This document shows positions 25,914 through 36,673 of a stretch of DNA of 64,000 bases, in pieces; the stretch's first letter is position 1; the number at the start of each line of letters is the position of its first letter. Source of the DNA: Chitinophaga sancti (GTDB lineage Bacteria > Bacteroidota > Bacteroidia > Chitinophagales > Chitinophagaceae); contig NZ_CP139247.1 of assembly GCF_034087045.1 (NCBI RefSeq), positions 2,630,001 to 2,694,000 on the forward strand, in the 5' to 3' direction. The notes beneath the pieces were generated by a model, which was not told where the DNA came from, did not search any database, and saw only the letters and a list, made by a program, of their open reading frames with translations. The position numbers and the translations under genes are program-made.

Positions 25914-28784
25914 TTAAGCTTCTGCTTCTGCGTAAGCGCTTACAGGCTCGCAGGTACAGATCAGGTTTCTGTCGCCATGTGTATTGTTTACACGGCTTAC
26001 AGAAGGCCAGAACTTATTGAGTTTCACATATTCCAGTGGGTAAGCTGCCTGTTGGCGGCCGTAAGGACGGTTCCACTCTTCGGCAGTGATAACGAACTGG
26101 GTATGAGGTGCATGCTTCAATGCATTGTTTGCTTTGTCAGCTTTGCCTGTTTCTACAGCGCTGATTTCTGCACGGATAGCCAGCAGCGCATCGCAGAAGC
26201 GGTCCAGTTCAGCTTTGTCCTCACTCTCAGTAGGTTCAATCATGATTGTACCTGGAACAGGGAAGCTCATAGTTGGTGCGTGGAAACCGTAGTCCATCAG
26301 GCGTTTTGCCACATCTTCCGCTTCTACACCAGCAGTAGCTTTGAATGGACGGAGGTCTACGATGAACTCGTGTGCACAGGTACCGTTGCTGCCGCTATAA
26401 AGGATTTCGTATGATTTTTCCAGACGGGCTTTCATGTAGTTAGCATTCAGAATCGCATTTTCAGATGCTTTCTTCAGGCCTTCTGCACCTAGCAGGCGGA
26501 TGTATGCATAAGAGATGAGCAGGATACTTGCAGAACCATAAGGTGCCGCAGATACTGCGTTTGCAGTTTTCTTGTCAGTCAGGTTTACGTGACCAGGCAG
26601 GTAAGGAGCGAGGTGTTTAGCCACGCAGATCGGACCCATGCCAGGGCCACCCCCACCGTGAGGAATTGCAAATGTCTTGTGAAGGTTCAGGTGACAAACG
26701 TCAGCACCGATCAGACCAGGAGCAGTTAAGCCTACCTGCGCATTCATGTTGGCGCCATCCATATATACCTGACCACCAAATTCGTGTACGGTGTTGCAGA
26801 TGTCTTTTACGCTTTCCTCATAGATACCGTAAGTAGAAGGGTATGTGATCATGATACCTGCCAGGCTATCAGCATACTGTGCTGCTTTTGCTTTCAGGTC
26901 AGTTACATCGATGTACCCGTTTTCCAGTGCTTTTACTACTACCACTTTAAATCCGGCCATTACTGCGGATGCAGGGTTGGTACCGTGAGCGGAGATAGGG
27001 ATCAGCATTATATTACGATGTCCTTCATTTCTGCTTTCATGATATTTGCGGATCACGAGTAAACCAGCGTATTCACCCTGTGCACCACTGTTTGGCTGCA
27101 GGCTGCAGGCATCAAAAGCAGTGATCTTGCAGAGGTATTCGCCCAGTTCATCTACGATCTGCTGGTAACCACCTGTCTGCGCTTTTGGGGCAAATGGGTG
27201 CATCCTGCTCCAATGAGACCAGCTCAAAGGAATCATCTCTGTCGCAGCATTCAGCTTCATGGTACAGCTACCCAGAGAGATCATGGAAGTGTTGAGAGAA
27301 AGGTCTTTATTTTCCAGCATCTTGATATAACGCATCATCTGAGACTCGCTGTGATGACTGTTAAATACAGGATTGGTAAGGAAGTCAGAAGTACGCACCA
27401 GTTCTGCAGGTATAGCAGTTGCAGTCAGACTGTTTGTGTCTGAGGACAGGGTGCCTGCATTAAAGATTGCGAGGATATCGTTCACATCCTGGATGGTAGT
27501 GGTTTCATCGAGAGAGATGATCACCTTGTCAGCATCCGGATAGAAGAAGTTGATACCTGCACCTTCAGCTTTTGCTTTGATATCAGTAACTGCTTTTACG
27601 GTTACTTCGAGGGTATCAAAGTAATTGTTAGCCGCAAGTGCATATCCTTTTGCCTGCAGGGCAGCACCCAGGGCATTGGCCAGGATAGCTACGCGGGTAG
27701 CGATATTTTTCAGACCGGCAGGACCGTGGTAAACGGCGTACATAGCGGCCATGTTAGCCAGCAATGCCTGTGCGGTACAGATGTTTGATGTTGCTTTTTC
27801 ACGTTTGATGTGCTGCTCGCGGGTTTGCAGTGCCATACGGAGTGCACGGTTACCCTGTGCATCTACGCTTACACCGATGATACGGCCTGGGATGGCGCGT
27901 TTGAACTCATCTTTTACTGCAAAGAAAGCAGCGTGTGGACCACCAAAACCTAATGGTACACCAAAGCGCTGTGCAGAACCCAATGCTGCATCAGCCCCCA
28001 GTTCACCAGGAGAGGTGAGGAGCGTCAGTGCCAGCAGATCGGTGGCCATTGCTACGTAAGCACCAGCAGCATGTACTTTCTGTACAAAACCCTGGTAATC
28101 TTCCACAGCACCTACGCTGTTAGGATACTGTACCAATGCACCAAAGAAGGACTCATCGAAAGCAGCAGTTTTATAGTCGCCGGTTACTACTTCGATGTGC
28201 AGCGGAGTAGCACGGGTGATAATTACATCTTTTGTTTGTGCGAACACATTTTCGTCCACGAAGAATTTAGGACGAGCCAGGTTGTCATGGTCTTTGTTCA
28301 GTGCGCTGAAGAACATGCTCATGGCTTCGGCAGCAGCCGTCGCCTCATCCAGCAGCGATGCATTGGCAATAGGCAGACCTGTGAGGTCGCTGACCATAGT
28401 CTGGTAGTTCAGTAAGCTTTCCAGGCGCCCCTGGGAGATCTCCGCCTGATAAGGAGTGTACTGTGTATACCATCCTGGATTCTCGAAGATGTTGCGCAGG
28501 ATCACACTTGGTGTGATGGTATCGTAATATCCCTGACCGATGTAGGTACGGAATACTTCGTTCCTGAGTGATACTTCTTTGAGATGACGGAGGTAATCAC
28601 TTTCACTCATTGCCGCAGGTACTGCCAGCGGGTGGTTCATGCGGATAGCACCAGGTACGGTCTTGCTGATTAATGTTTCCAGCGAAGATACACCGATAGT
28701 CTCCAGCATGTGGTTGGTCTCTGTTTCGTTAGGCCCAATGTGGCGACCTAGGAACTCATTTTGTTGTATATCAAAAAGATTCAT
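25914..28784 (-). CDS. gcvP: Glycine dehydrogenase (decarboxylating), P protein
   Basis: 956 residues from the ATG at 28784 ([18 protein letters not shown]); the open frame extends 60 codons upstream but runs through the promoter. This is the single-chain form, with two homologous halves. The active PLP lysine is Lys703 in [19 protein letters not shown]. It decarboxylates glycine and passes the aminomethyl group to lipoyl-GcvH. gcvT and gcvH are not adjacent here; lipA, needed for the lipoyl group, lies at 45.3 kb. Confidence 0.95.
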   Translation of the reverse strand: MNLFDIQQNEFLGRHIGPNETETNHMLETIGVSSLETLISKTVPGAIRMNHPLAVPAAMSESDYLRHLKEVSLRNEVFRTYIGQGYYDTITPSVILRNIFENPGWYTQYTPYQAEISQGRLESLLNYQTMVSDLTGLPIANASLLDEATAAAEAMSMFFSALNKDHDNLARPKFFVDENVFAQTKDVIITRATPLHIEVVTGDYKTAAFDESFFGALVQYPNSVGAVEDYQGFVQKVHAAGAYVAMATDLLALTLLTSPGELGADAALGSAQRFGVPLGFGGPHAAFFAVKDEFKRAIPGRIIGVSVDAQGNRALRMALQTREQHIKREKATSNICTAQALLANMAAMYAVYHGPAGLKNIATRVAILANALGAALQAKGYALAANNYFDTLEVTVKAVTDIKAKAEGAGINFFYPDADKVIISLDETTTIQDVNDILAIFNAGTLSSDTNSLTATAIPAELVRTSDFLTNPVFNSHHSESQMMRYIKMLENKDLSLNTSMISLGSCTMKLNAATEMIPLSWSHWSRMHPFAPKAQTGGYQQIVDELGEYLCKITAFDACSLQPNSGAQGEYAGLLVIRKYHESRNEGHRNIMLIPISAHGTNPASAVMAGFKVVVVKALENGYIDVTDLKAKAAQYADSLAGIMITYPSTYGIYEESVKDICNTVHEFGGQVYMDGANMNAQVGLTAPGLIGADVCHLNLHKTFAIPHGGGGPGMGPICVAKHLAPYLPGHVNLTDKKTANAVSAAPYGSASILLISYAYIRLLGAEGLKKASENAILNANYMKARLEKSYEILYSGSNGTCAHEFIVDLRPFKATAGVEAEDVAKRLMDYGFHAPTMSFPVPGTIMIEPTESEDKAELDRFCDALLAIRAEISAVETGKADKANNALKHAPHTQFVITAEEWNRPYGRQQAAYPLEYVKLNKFWPSVSRVNNTHGDRNLICTCEPVSAYAEAEA

Positions 28785-28816
28785 GATGTGAAAGCAGGTA
28801 TGATAATAAGAATGTG

Positions 28817-28848
28817 CAAAGGTATTTTGTTTTTTAGCAATAGCCAAA
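28817..28848 (-). promoter_or_regulatory. Promoter of gcvP
   Basis: On the minus strand: TTTG (28845-28848), 20 nt, TACCTTTG (28817-28824). Both elements match the Bacteroidota consensus exactly. The predicted start is near 28810, leaving about 25 nt before the ATG; this supports 28784 as the start codon. Confidence 0.75.
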
Positions 28849-28916
28849 CCTGCCGCGGGCTTGTGGAAATTGTGGTGATAATTGAGGGTTGGATATTTCC
28901 GGGAATTGTCACATGA

Positions 28917-28945
28917 TTGTCGTATGGTGGAGAGTATTACCTTTG
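28917..28945 (+). promoter_or_regulatory. Promoter of the YkgJ gene, possibly giving a leaderless mRNA
   Basis: TTG (28917-28919), 18 nt, TACCTTTG (28938-28945). Only six bases separate the -7 element from the ATG at 28952, so transcription should start at or within a few bases of the start codon. Confidence 0.6.
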
Positions 28946-28951
28946 CAGCAA

Positions 28952-29443
28952 ATGGATGAATCACTAAATAACTGGAAGCAGCGGGCGACTGAGCAGCAAA
29001 AAGCCAATAAACAGTTTCTGCAGAAGCTACAGACGAAAAAGGGCAGGGGGGTAGAGAAGCTATTGCCTGACCTGCATGAGGAGGCTTTCAGCCACATCGA
29101 TTGTCTGCAATGTGCAGGTTGCTGTAAGTCAATCAGCCCAAGGTTCAAAACCCCTGATATCAAGCGTATTTCAAAATACCTGGGCATGCGGGAATCTGTG
29201 TTTATTGAGACTTACCTGCGACTGGATGAAGATGGGGATTATGTGGTGAAAAGCAGTCCCTGTCCGTTTTTGGGTGCAGACAATTATTGTAGCATTTATG
29301 ATGCAAGGCCGGGAGATTGTGAAAACTATCCTTACACAGACAGCTATGAGTTTGTGAAGCGGCCGAATACCACTTACCTGAACAGTACTATCTGCCCCGC
29401 GGTATTCTATGTGTTAGAGAAGTTGCGGGATGTAGTGAAGTAA
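28952..29443 (+). CDS. YkgJ family cysteine-cluster protein
   Basis: 163 residues from the ATG at 28952; an earlier in-frame ATG overlaps the promoter. After a charged N-terminal helix comes the cysteine cluster CLQCAGCCK, then [27 protein letters not shown] and a last Cys in STICPAVFY. This spacing defines the YkgJ/UPF0153 family, thought to bind zinc or an iron-sulphur cluster; the role is unknown. It is transcribed away from gcvP. Confidence 0.88.
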   Translation: MDESLNNWKQRATEQQKANKQFLQKLQTKKGRGVEKLLPDLHEEAFSHIDCLQCAGCCKSISPRFKTPDIKRISKYLGMRESVFIETYLRLDEDGDYVVKSSPCPFLGADNYCSIYDARPGDCENYPYTDSYEFVKRPNTTYLNSTICPAVFYVLEKLRDVVK

Positions 29444-29538
29444 TAAAAAAGAAAACTCAAAAGTTAGAAACCTGATAGAGCCAGATTCCATTTTGATGTG
29501 ATGCTCAGGAGTTTCATTTATAATTACACCTTCTTTGT

Positions 29539-30804
29539 TTATGTTTTCAGGTCCAGCTTGCGCATGGCCGGCGAAATGATATAAGTTGTAATAACTACTC
29601 CCAGTGTCACACATCCACCAAACACGACAGATGGTACCAGCCCCATCATCCTGGCCATAAACCCGCTTTCGAAAGCCCCCAGTTCATTGGAAGAACCGAC
29701 AAACATAGAGCTCACCGCAGCTACACGGCCTCTCATCTCATCGGGTGTTTTCAATTGCAGGATGGTTTGACGGATGATTACGCTGATTGCATCCAGCGTA
29801 CCACTCAGGAGCAATGCAATAAAGGAGAGATAGAAGTTCCTTGACAAACCGAATATGATAATACAGATCCCGAATCCGAAGACTGCCGCCAGCAACTTGA
29901 TACCCGGTTTATGTACCAATGGTTTGTAAGCCAGTATAAACATGGTCACCAGCGAACCTACCGCAACTGCAGAGCGAAGCAAACCGAATTCCAGTGCACC
30001 TGCATGCAATACATCTGAGGCAAATACCGGCAGCATGGCTATCGCTCCCCCAAACAAAACTGCAAACATATCCAGCGCCATGGCATTTAATACCACTTTG
30101 GTATTCCATACAAAGCGCATCCCTTTGGTCAATCCATCTACAAAAGTTTCACCTTTGGCTGAATATTGTGCCGGTTTAGGTTTGATCATGATCAGGCTGA
30201 ACAGCGGCAGCAGAAAAATAGCTACCACCAGCAACATAGACCAGTGTACACCAATCGCATACACCAGCAAGCCACCCAGTGCGGGGCCGGCCATACTTCC
30301 AATCTGCCAGGCGCTGCTGGCCCAGGTAGAGGCATTGGCATATAATGTACGGGGTACGATCAGACCTTGTAAAGAGAAATTGGCAGGGCCTACAAAGGCA
30401 CGTACTATGCCTCCGCAGAATACAAGTCCATAAATACACATCAGTACCTGGTGAGTATCAAACCCTTCCACGGCTTTATCCCATGTGAGGAAGAATAGTC
30501 CTGAACCAATAATGACGTAAGCAAACACACATTTGAGGAGGATGCTTCTTTTTTCTCTCTTATCTACAATGTGCCCGGCAAAAGGTGCCAGTAGTACTGC
30601 GGGGATGACCTCGGCAAGGCCTATGAGACCAAGGGCAAAAGGATCATGATCAGAGAGGAGATTTACCTTCCACTCAATGACAATAAACTGCATTGTAAGA
30701 GCAAAGACGAGGGCGAAACGAATAATTAAGTAGTAGTTAAATTCAGGAAGACGAAGCGAAGCGTACGGGTCGTTCTTAGTGTTTGTGATAGCCGAAGTAT
30801 CCAC
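29539..30804 (-). CDS. MFS transporter, EntS-like
   Basis: 421 residues with about twelve hydrophobic helices. The conserved loop after helix 2 reads GHIVDKREKRSILL, a major facilitator signature, and the central loop carries KPKPAQYSAKGETFVDGLTKG. The profile suits drug or siderophore exporters of the EntS/DHA3 type; the substrate is unknown. The start seems to be GTG at 30804; a minus-strand TATTTTTG at 30827-30834 could be its -7 element. No nearby siderophore or drug genes help to assign it. Confidence 0.85.
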   Translation of the reverse strand: MDTSAITNTKNDPYASLRLPEFNYYLIIRFALVFALTMQFIVIEWKVNLLSDHDPFALGLIGLAEVIPAVLLAPFAGHIVDKREKRSILLKCVFAYVIIGSGLFFLTWDKAVEGFDTHQVLMCIYGLVFCGGIVRAFVGPANFSLQGLIVPRTLYANASTWASSAWQIGSMAGPALGGLLVYAIGVHWSMLLVVAIFLLPLFSLIMIKPKPAQYSAKGETFVDGLTKGMRFVWNTKVVLNAMALDMFAVLFGGAIAMLPVFASDVLHAGALEFGLLRSAVAVGSLVTMFILAYKPLVHKPGIKLLAAVFGFGICIIIFGLSRNFYLSFIALLLSGTLDAISVIIRQTILQLKTPDEMRGRVAAVSSMFVGSSNELGAFESGFMARMMGLVPSVVFGGCVTLGVVITTYIISPAMRKLDLKT

Positions 30805-31106
30805 GTAATCAGTTTTTAAGCCGCTGCAAAAATATATAATCTGAATAAATACCTTCCTGACGATTTTACAACCGGTTGCATTTAAACTGATAAGCGGTAT
30901 CGGTAAATCCGATCAGGAACCGTAATTTTATAAGACATTGGTCTGGTTTTAGTAGCAAATAATTGTAGTGAATGTGGCTGCCAGTACCGTATTAATAGCG
31001 CCTATGCTACACTCCCTGTTTCTCAATCTTTTGTTAAAGAAAACTGCCATTCTAGCACAATGGGCAATTTTATGCTATATTTGATGACGTTCAATTAGGA
31101 TTTTCT
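30805..31106. other. Intergenic region between MFS gene and protease gene
   Basis: About 300 bases between divergent genes. Apart from the TATTTTTG (30827-30834, minus strand) facing the MFS gene, I see only short weak palindromes such as ATCGG/CCGAT near 30899-30913. The protease promoter is not obvious; GCTATTTG near 31077-31084 is only a partial -7 match. No small gene or RNA could be supported. Confidence 0.5.
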
Positions 31107-33233
31107 ATGAGAAGAATGAAAGTGATTATACCAGTAGTGCTGATCACCATCTCGATGGGAGTATTGGCTTTCAGCAAACTGCGTAAAGAAGACCCCCCTG
31201 GCAAAAATGAAGTGATCATTGGTCTGGTAGGGCAAATATTAAAAGATGGGCACTATCAGCCGAAGGCTATAGACGATAAATTTTCAAAGGAAGTCTTTGA
31301 CAAGTTCCTCAAGAACCTTGACAGTGAAAAGAAATTCTTTCTGAAGAGTGATATCGAGAACCTCAAGCCATTATCGACTCACATTGATAATGAACTGATG
31401 GGTGAACCCCTGGATTGTTTTAATGCAATCAATGATCTGATTAAGAAACGTGTTGCTGAAGCAGCAGCGCTGTATCCTGAAATTCTGGCTAAGCCTTTCG
31501 ACTTCACCAAAGAAGAAAAGGTGACCCTGGATCCGGATAAGGTAGACTACCCTGCAGATGAGGCAGCCCGCAAAGAAGCATGGCGCAAGGTGCTGAAATA
31601 TCGTACCCTGGAAAAATACTCCGAACTGGTAGAAGCCCGCGACAAGCAGGATAAGAAAGATACTGCAAAGGCGAAAACCGATGTTCAGCTGGAAGCCGAC
31701 GCCCGTGCAAAGGTGAAGCAGGTATACGATCGCTACTTTGACCGTTTGAAAAACAGACAGGACGACAACGAGCGCTTCAGCACTTATGTAAATAGTATTA
31801 CTGCTACGATGGATCCACATACTGACTTCTTCCCTCCTGATGAAAAGAGAGCGTTTGAGGAGCAGATGGCAGGTAAGTTCTTCGGTATTGGTGCACAGCT
31901 GCGTGAAGAAGATGGTAAGATCAGGATCGTAAGCATCGTAACAGGTAGTCCAAGCTGGAAAGAAGGGAGCCTGAAAGCAAACGATGTGATCCTGAAAGTA
32001 GCACAGGGTGACAAAGAGCCACTGGACATTACCGGTTATGCTGTAGAAGATGCCGTAAAAGTGATCAGAGGTGAAAAGGGTACTGTGGTGAAGTTGACTG
32101 TAAAAAGCGTAGATGGTACAGTAAAAGATGTTTCTATTGTACGTGACGAGATCGTACTGGACGAAACATTTGCAAAATCAGCGATTATCGGTGGTCAACA
32201 TAAAATAGGTTACATCTACCTGCCTGAATTCTATGCAGATTTCCAGGACAGAAACGGTGCCCGTTGTGCCGAAGATGTAGCAAAGGAAATTACGAAACTG
32301 AAAGCTGAAAATGTAGAAGGTATTATCCTTGACCTCCGCTTCAATGGCGGTGGTTCCCTGCAGGATGTAGTGCAGATGGCTGGTCTGTTTATTCCGGATG
32401 GTCCGATCGTACAGGTGAAATCCCGTACTGGCGATCCAATGGTACTGCGTGACCGTGATAAGAGTGTACAGTATGGTGGTCCGCTGGCAATCATGGTGAA
32501 TGAATACAGTGCATCTGCTTCCGAAATCATGGCAGCTGCTATGCAGGATTACAAACGTGCGGTGATCATTGGTAGCTCTTCTACTTATGGTAAAGGAACT
32601 GTGCAGCGTATGTTCAGCCTGGATGAGTTCTACTCCAACAAGGAGTTAGGTCCGCTGGGTGCGATCAAATTGACACAGCAGAAGTTCTACCGTGCAAATG
32701 GTGGTTCTACACAGCTGAAAGGAGTTTCTTCCGACATCGTATTGCCAGATCCATATTATGAAGTAGCTGAGCGTAAGGATAAAGATGCACTGAACTGGGA
32801 TGAAATTCCAAAGGCAAATTATACACCTTGGGTAGACCCGGTTCCGGTAGCTGCGCTGAAAGCAAATAGCGACAAGCGCCTTGCGAACAACGAAGCGTTC
32901 AGGATGATGAATGACAATATCGCTACCCTGAAGAAGATGGATGCACAGGACAGTTATTCTCTGAACTATTCGACTTACAAAACAGAACAGAAGAATAATG
33001 CGAATGCGCTGAAACGCTATGATTCAGTAAATGATAAAGTGAAAGAACTGGAGATTTCCAGTCTGAAGGTAGACCTGGACAAGATCAGTAATGATACTTC
33101 TAAACTGGCCCGTAATAAGGATTGGTTGAAGTTCAGACAGAAGGATATTTACCTGGATGAAGCGGTGAATGTGATGAATGATCTGATTGGAATGAGTGCT
33201 TCTAAAGTACAGGGTAGGTTGGCGAATAAGTAA
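31107..33233 (+). CDS. Carboxy-terminal processing peptidase (tail-specific protease, S41)
   Basis: 708 residues, the long Prc/Tsp type. An N-terminal membrane anchor or signal (about 5-22) precedes the helical domain, a PDZ domain (about 255-345; GIGAQLREEDGKIRIVSIVTG) and the S41 protease domain. Comparison with E. coli Prc places the nucleophile at Ser470 in NEYSASASEI and the general base at Lys496 in YGKGTVQ. It degrades or trims periplasmic proteins from the C-terminus. It stands alone between terminators. Confidence 0.92.
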   Translation: MRRMKVIIPVVLITISMGVLAFSKLRKEDPPGKNEVIIGLVGQILKDGHYQPKAIDDKFSKEVFDKFLKNLDSEKKFFLKSDIENLKPLSTHIDNELMGEPLDCFNAINDLIKKRVAEAAALYPEILAKPFDFTKEEKVTLDPDKVDYPADEAARKEAWRKVLKYRTLEKYSELVEARDKQDKKDTAKAKTDVQLEADARAKVKQVYDRYFDRLKNRQDDNERFSTYVNSITATMDPHTDFFPPDEKRAFEEQMAGKFFGIGAQLREEDGKIRIVSIVTGSPSWKEGSLKANDVILKVAQGDKEPLDITGYAVEDAVKVIRGEKGTVVKLTVKSVDGTVKDVSIVRDEIVLDETFAKSAIIGGQHKIGYIYLPEFYADFQDRNGARCAEDVAKEITKLKAENVEGIILDLRFNGGGSLQDVVQMAGLFIPDGPIVQVKSRTGDPMVLRDRDKSVQYGGPLAIMVNEYSASASEIMAAAMQDYKRAVIIGSSSTYGKGTVQRMFSLDEFYSNKELGPLGAIKLTQQKFYRANGGSTQLKGVSSDIVLPDPYYEVAERKDKDALNWDEIPKANYTPWVDPVPVAALKANSDKRLANNEAFRMMNDNIATLKKMDAQDSYSLNYSTYKTEQKNNANALKRYDSVNDKVKELEISSLKVDLDKISNDTSKLARNKDWLKFRQKDIYLDEAVNVMNDLIGMSASKVQGRLANK

Positions 33234-33252
33234 TAGTCTTATTAAGATAAAT

Positions 33253-33286
33253 AAAAAAGCATCTGTCTTCAGACAGATGCTTTTTT
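33253..33286. terminator. Bidirectional terminator between protease and SirB1-like genes
   Basis: Stem AAAAAAGCATCTGTC (33253-33267) with GACAGATGCTTTTTT (33272-33286), loop TTCA; A and T runs serve both strands. Confidence 0.92.
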
Positions 33287-33318
33287 ATTTATCCGGTGGC
33301 CTGCTTTTTAAAAAGAAG

Positions 33319-34194
33319 TTATTCGCCGCTCAATAATCTTATCAGATTCTTTAATTCCTCCTGCTTGTACATGTCCTTGTCATCCTGGAAGCATTTAGCC
33401 AGTTCTTCCAATAAGAACTGGATGATCCTCGTGTTCGACTGTGGCATGTAATAAGAAGGTGTAGGAGGGAGGGACATTCTTTTCAGATAGTTTTCCACAT
33501 CCTGGTGGGAATAGATCTGTCCCTGAATAGGATCAATAAAGAACAGGATCCTGTAATCGTCCGGGTTGGCCGGCTCTGAAAAATCGTAGAAGCTATCAAA
33601 ATAGGCGAGGATAAACTGTCTTGGGATGTTCACCGCATACACAGGCAGGTCCAGCATAGCACAAAGGCTCTGGTAGACGATACCATTGGTAAGCGGATTT
33701 CCTTTCTTGGATTCCAGCACCTGGTTGATAAAGAACTGGTTCTTCCGCACATAGGCCACCTCTTCTCCTTTCAGCCCGAAGTAGTTGTAGATCATGCTGT
33801 TCAGCACATTGATCTGCTCCAGGGGGGTGAGGTAGTTATTGAGTTCCAGCCATATATTACGCTTGATCTTTTCGATTTCGTTGAGGACGGAATTTGTCTG
33901 AATATCAGGAAACTGATAGCGGGCAACCAGGATGGCTCCCTGTAGAAGATCAGGGATTTCGGCCTTATTCCACTGCTGCAAGGCCATCTGCAGGTCCATG
34001 TAGTGAACCCTGTGAATCAGTTGTTCTATTCTTTCCTGAATAGATTCATCTACGGTATTCTCCCACAGGTTCTCCAGATTTGGAATGATCTCTTTTCCAA
34101 ACAACAATATCTTGCTGGCAACGGTATCATATACCTCCTGGTCCGGATCGTCCAGAAGATGGAACAAAGCATTTATTTCTTTGGTCTCGTGCAT
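33319..34194 (-). CDS. Transglutaminase-like (SirB1 family) protein
   Basis: 291 residues. The N-terminal 75 residues look like a short helical-repeat (HEAT-like) stretch (LLDDPDQEVYDTVASKIL). The middle matches the SirB1/transglutaminase-like 2 domain: LNSMIYNYFGLKG, then KGNPLTNGIVYQSLCAMLDLPVYAVNIPRQFILAY. The usual catalytic cysteine context is not conserved, so enzyme activity is doubtful. A polar tail follows. It lies 124 bases after topA on the same strand and may be co-transcribed. Confidence 0.75.
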   Translation of the reverse strand: MHETKEINALFHLLDDPDQEVYDTVASKILLFGKEIIPNLENLWENTVDESIQERIEQLIHRVHYMDLQMALQQWNKAEIPDLLQGAILVARYQFPDIQTNSVLNEIEKIKRNIWLELNNYLTPLEQINVLNSMIYNYFGLKGEEVAYVRKNQFFINQVLESKKGNPLTNGIVYQSLCAMLDLPVYAVNIPRQFILAYFDSFYDFSEPANPDDYRILFFIDPIQGQIYSHQDVENYLKRMSLPPTPSYYMPQSNTRIIQFLLEELAKCFQDDKDMYKQEELKNLIRLLSGE

Positions 34195-34318
34195 AACAAA
34201 TCAAATGTGCCGATGTGCAAATATGCTAATCCCTGAATCATCCAAATGGTATAGGACAGGTCTTTTTGTAAAAAAAGACAGCCTTATATACACACCGGCA
34301 CATTCCTGTAGTAGCACA

Positions 34319-36673
34319 TTATTCGGCTTTTTTCTTTCTAGGAGGTGCTTTTTTCTTAGGAGGGTTGGCTTTCACATCTTCGATGATAGCTTTTGCTTCC
34401 TCCACCGTAATATCCGCAGCGGTATCGATCTTCTCCTTTGGTATTTTGTAGTTCCTTAAGCCTTGCTTAATATACGGACCATAGGGGCCTTTGAGTATCT
34501 GGATTTTTTCTTTTTCAAATACTTTGATGGTACGTTCATCTTTTGCAGTACGTTTTTCTACGATCAGCGGGGCTATTTCATCGAGTTCCACTGTGTAAGG
34601 ATCCATTTCCTTTTTCAGGGAATAGAATTTCTTATCGTGTGCTGCATATGGACCGAACCGGCCTATGTTCACTGTTACATCTTCTTCTTCAAATTTACCC
34701 AAATTGCGGGGAAGTTTGAACAGCTCCATTGCCTCATCTAAAGTAATGGTTTCGATGCTTTGTGTTGCCTTTAATTTTGCAAAGCGTGGTTTCTCCTCAT
34801 CTTCTGCCTTTCCGATCTGCACCATTGGGCCATAACGCCCCATACGTGCTACGATAGGTTTGCCGGTAGATTCTTCGGTACCCAGTTGTCTTTCTCCTTT
34901 CACCCTTTCAGCATTTTCCAGGGTGTTTTCCACATCCTTGTGGAAAGGAGTATAGAACTCATTCAGCATTTTGTTCCAGATCTTCTTACCATGTGCCACC
35001 TCGTCAAACTCTTCTTCGATCTTGGCGGTGAAGCCGTAGTCCATTACATTTCCGAAGTATTGGCTCAGGAAGTCGGTTACGATCATGCCCAGATCTGTCG
35101 GGAACAGTTTGGACTTTTCAGCACCGGTATTTTCAGCGTCTGTTACTTTAGTGAGTTTGTCATCTTTCAGCGTCAGAATGCGGAAGTCTCTTTTCACACC
35201 TTCTTTATCACGTTTTTCCACATAGTTACGCTTCTGGATGGTGGTAATGGTTGGCGCGTAGGTAGAAGGTCGGCCTATGCCCAGTTCTTCCAGTTTCTTT
35301 ACCAGGCTTGCTTCCGTATAGCGGGGAGCAGGGCGGGTAAAGCGTTCGGTCGCTTTCATTTCCTTCAGGTCCAGTACCTGTTTCAGCGCGAGTGGTGGCA
35401 GGGAACCATCCTGTTCCTCATCTTCACTTACATCTTCATCATCGCGGCCTTCCATATATACTTTCAGGAAGCCATCGAATTTCAGTACTTCACCGCTGGC
35501 AGTCAGCTCATCGTGGTTGGTAGAGATATCGATTTTGGCGATTGTTTTTTCGAGTTCAGCATCGCTCATCTGGCTGGCGATAGTACGCTTCCAGATCAGC
35601 TCATACAGTTTGCGGGTATCGCTGTCGTCTACAGAAGCATTCTCCATGTAGGTCGGGCGGATGGCTTCGTGCGCTTCCTGGGCAGACTCGTTCTTATTTT
35701 TGAACTTGCGGTGCTGGTGGTAGCGCTCCCCGTAGTTAGTTGTAATTGCTTTCTGGATATCCCCCAAAGCGGTATCTGACAGGTTGACTGAGTCAGTACG
35801 CATGTAGGTGATCTTACCACTTTCATACAGTTTTTGTGCCAGCAGCATGGTTTTAGACACGCTATAGCCGAGTTTACGGCTGGCTTCCTGCTGAAGGGTA
35901 GAAGTGGTAAAGGGAGCGGCAGGAGATTTTTTGCCGGGTTTTACCTGAATATCTTTTACGGTGTAAGCAGCACCGACACATTGCTGTAGGAATTTCTCCG
36001 CATCTTCTGCGGTTTTGAACCGGGTAGGTCCTTCGGCCTTGAAGGTAATGTTCTTACCATTCAGGTCTTTAGAAATGAAGAAAGCTTCTACTTTAAAGCT
36101 GCTTACAGCAGTAAAGCCGTTGATTTCTCTTTCCCTTTCCACGATCAGTCTTACCGCTACGGATTGCACGCGACCTGCAGAGAGGTGGTTACGCATACTC
36201 ATTTTACGCCAGAGCACCGGTGACAGCTCAAAACCTACGATCCTATCCAGGATACGTCTGGCTTGTTGCGCATTTACCAGGTTCATGTTGAGTAGGCGGG
36301 GCTGTTGCACGGCTTTTTCAATGGCGGGCTTCGTAATCTCGTGGAAAACAATACGTTTTGTAACTTCCGGGTCTAACCCCAGTACTTCACATAAATGCCA
36401 GCTGATGGCCTCCCCCTCACGGTCCTCATCCGTTGCTAACCAAACCTCTTCGGTTGTCTTGGCCAGCTTCTTCAGGTCCTTCACTACCTTTTCTTTGTCA
36501 TCGGGGATTATATACTTAGGTTTGAAGTTATTGTTGATATCAATGCCCATATCATCCTTCTCAAGGTCACGGATGTGACCAAAGCAGGATATGACCTCGA
36601 AGTCGCTGCCCAGTATTTTTTCAATCGTCTTGGCTTTGGCCGGAGACTCAACAATTACTAGATTTTTTGCCAT
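34319..36673 (-). CDS. topA: DNA topoisomerase I
   Basis: 784 residues. The toprim domain (1-115) has LVIVESPAKAKTIEKIL and the metal site TDEDREGEA; the catalytic tyrosine is Tyr290 in GKITYMRTDSVNLSD. The C-terminal part replaces zinc fingers with repeated beta domains (GRYGPMVQIGK, GRFGPYAAHDKKFYSLKKE, KGPYGPYIKQGL) and ends in a Lys/Pro tail (KKKAPPRKKKAE), probably for DNA contact. It relaxes negative supercoils. Confidence 0.96.
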   Translation of the reverse strand: MAKNLVIVESPAKAKTIEKILGSDFEVISCFGHIRDLEKDDMGIDINNNFKPKYIIPDDKEKVVKDLKKLAKTTEEVWLATDEDREGEAISWHLCEVLGLDPEVTKRIVFHEITKPAIEKAVQQPRLLNMNLVNAQQARRILDRIVGFELSPVLWRKMSMRNHLSAGRVQSVAVRLIVEREREINGFTAVSSFKVEAFFISKDLNGKNITFKAEGPTRFKTAEDAEKFLQQCVGAAYTVKDIQVKPGKKSPAAPFTTSTLQQEASRKLGYSVSKTMLLAQKLYESGKITYMRTDSVNLSDTALGDIQKAITTNYGERYHQHRKFKNKNESAQEAHEAIRPTYMENASVDDSDTRKLYELIWKRTIASQMSDAELEKTIAKIDISTNHDELTASGEVLKFDGFLKVYMEGRDDEDVSEDEEQDGSLPPLALKQVLDLKEMKATERFTRPAPRYTEASLVKKLEELGIGRPSTYAPTITTIQKRNYVEKRDKEGVKRDFRILTLKDDKLTKVTDAENTGAEKSKLFPTDLGMIVTDFLSQYFGNVMDYGFTAKIEEEFDEVAHGKKIWNKMLNEFYTPFHKDVENTLENAERVKGERQLGTEESTGKPIVARMGRYGPMVQIGKAEDEEKPRFAKLKATQSIETITLDEAMELFKLPRNLGKFEEEDVTVNIGRFGPYAAHDKKFYSLKKEMDPYTVELDEIAPLIVEKRTAKDERTIKVFEKEKIQILKGPYGPYIKQGLRNYKIPKEKIDTAADITVEEAKAIIEDVKANPPKKKAPPRKKKAE

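Noticed and set aside
28785..28964. 60-codon N-terminal extension of gcvP
   Set aside because: It runs across an exact promoter for gcvP and has no similarity to P proteins.
31077..31084. -7 promoter element for the tail-specific protease gene
   Set aside because: The bases read GCTATTTG, which misses the TA of TAnnTTTG, and no -33 is present at the right distance.
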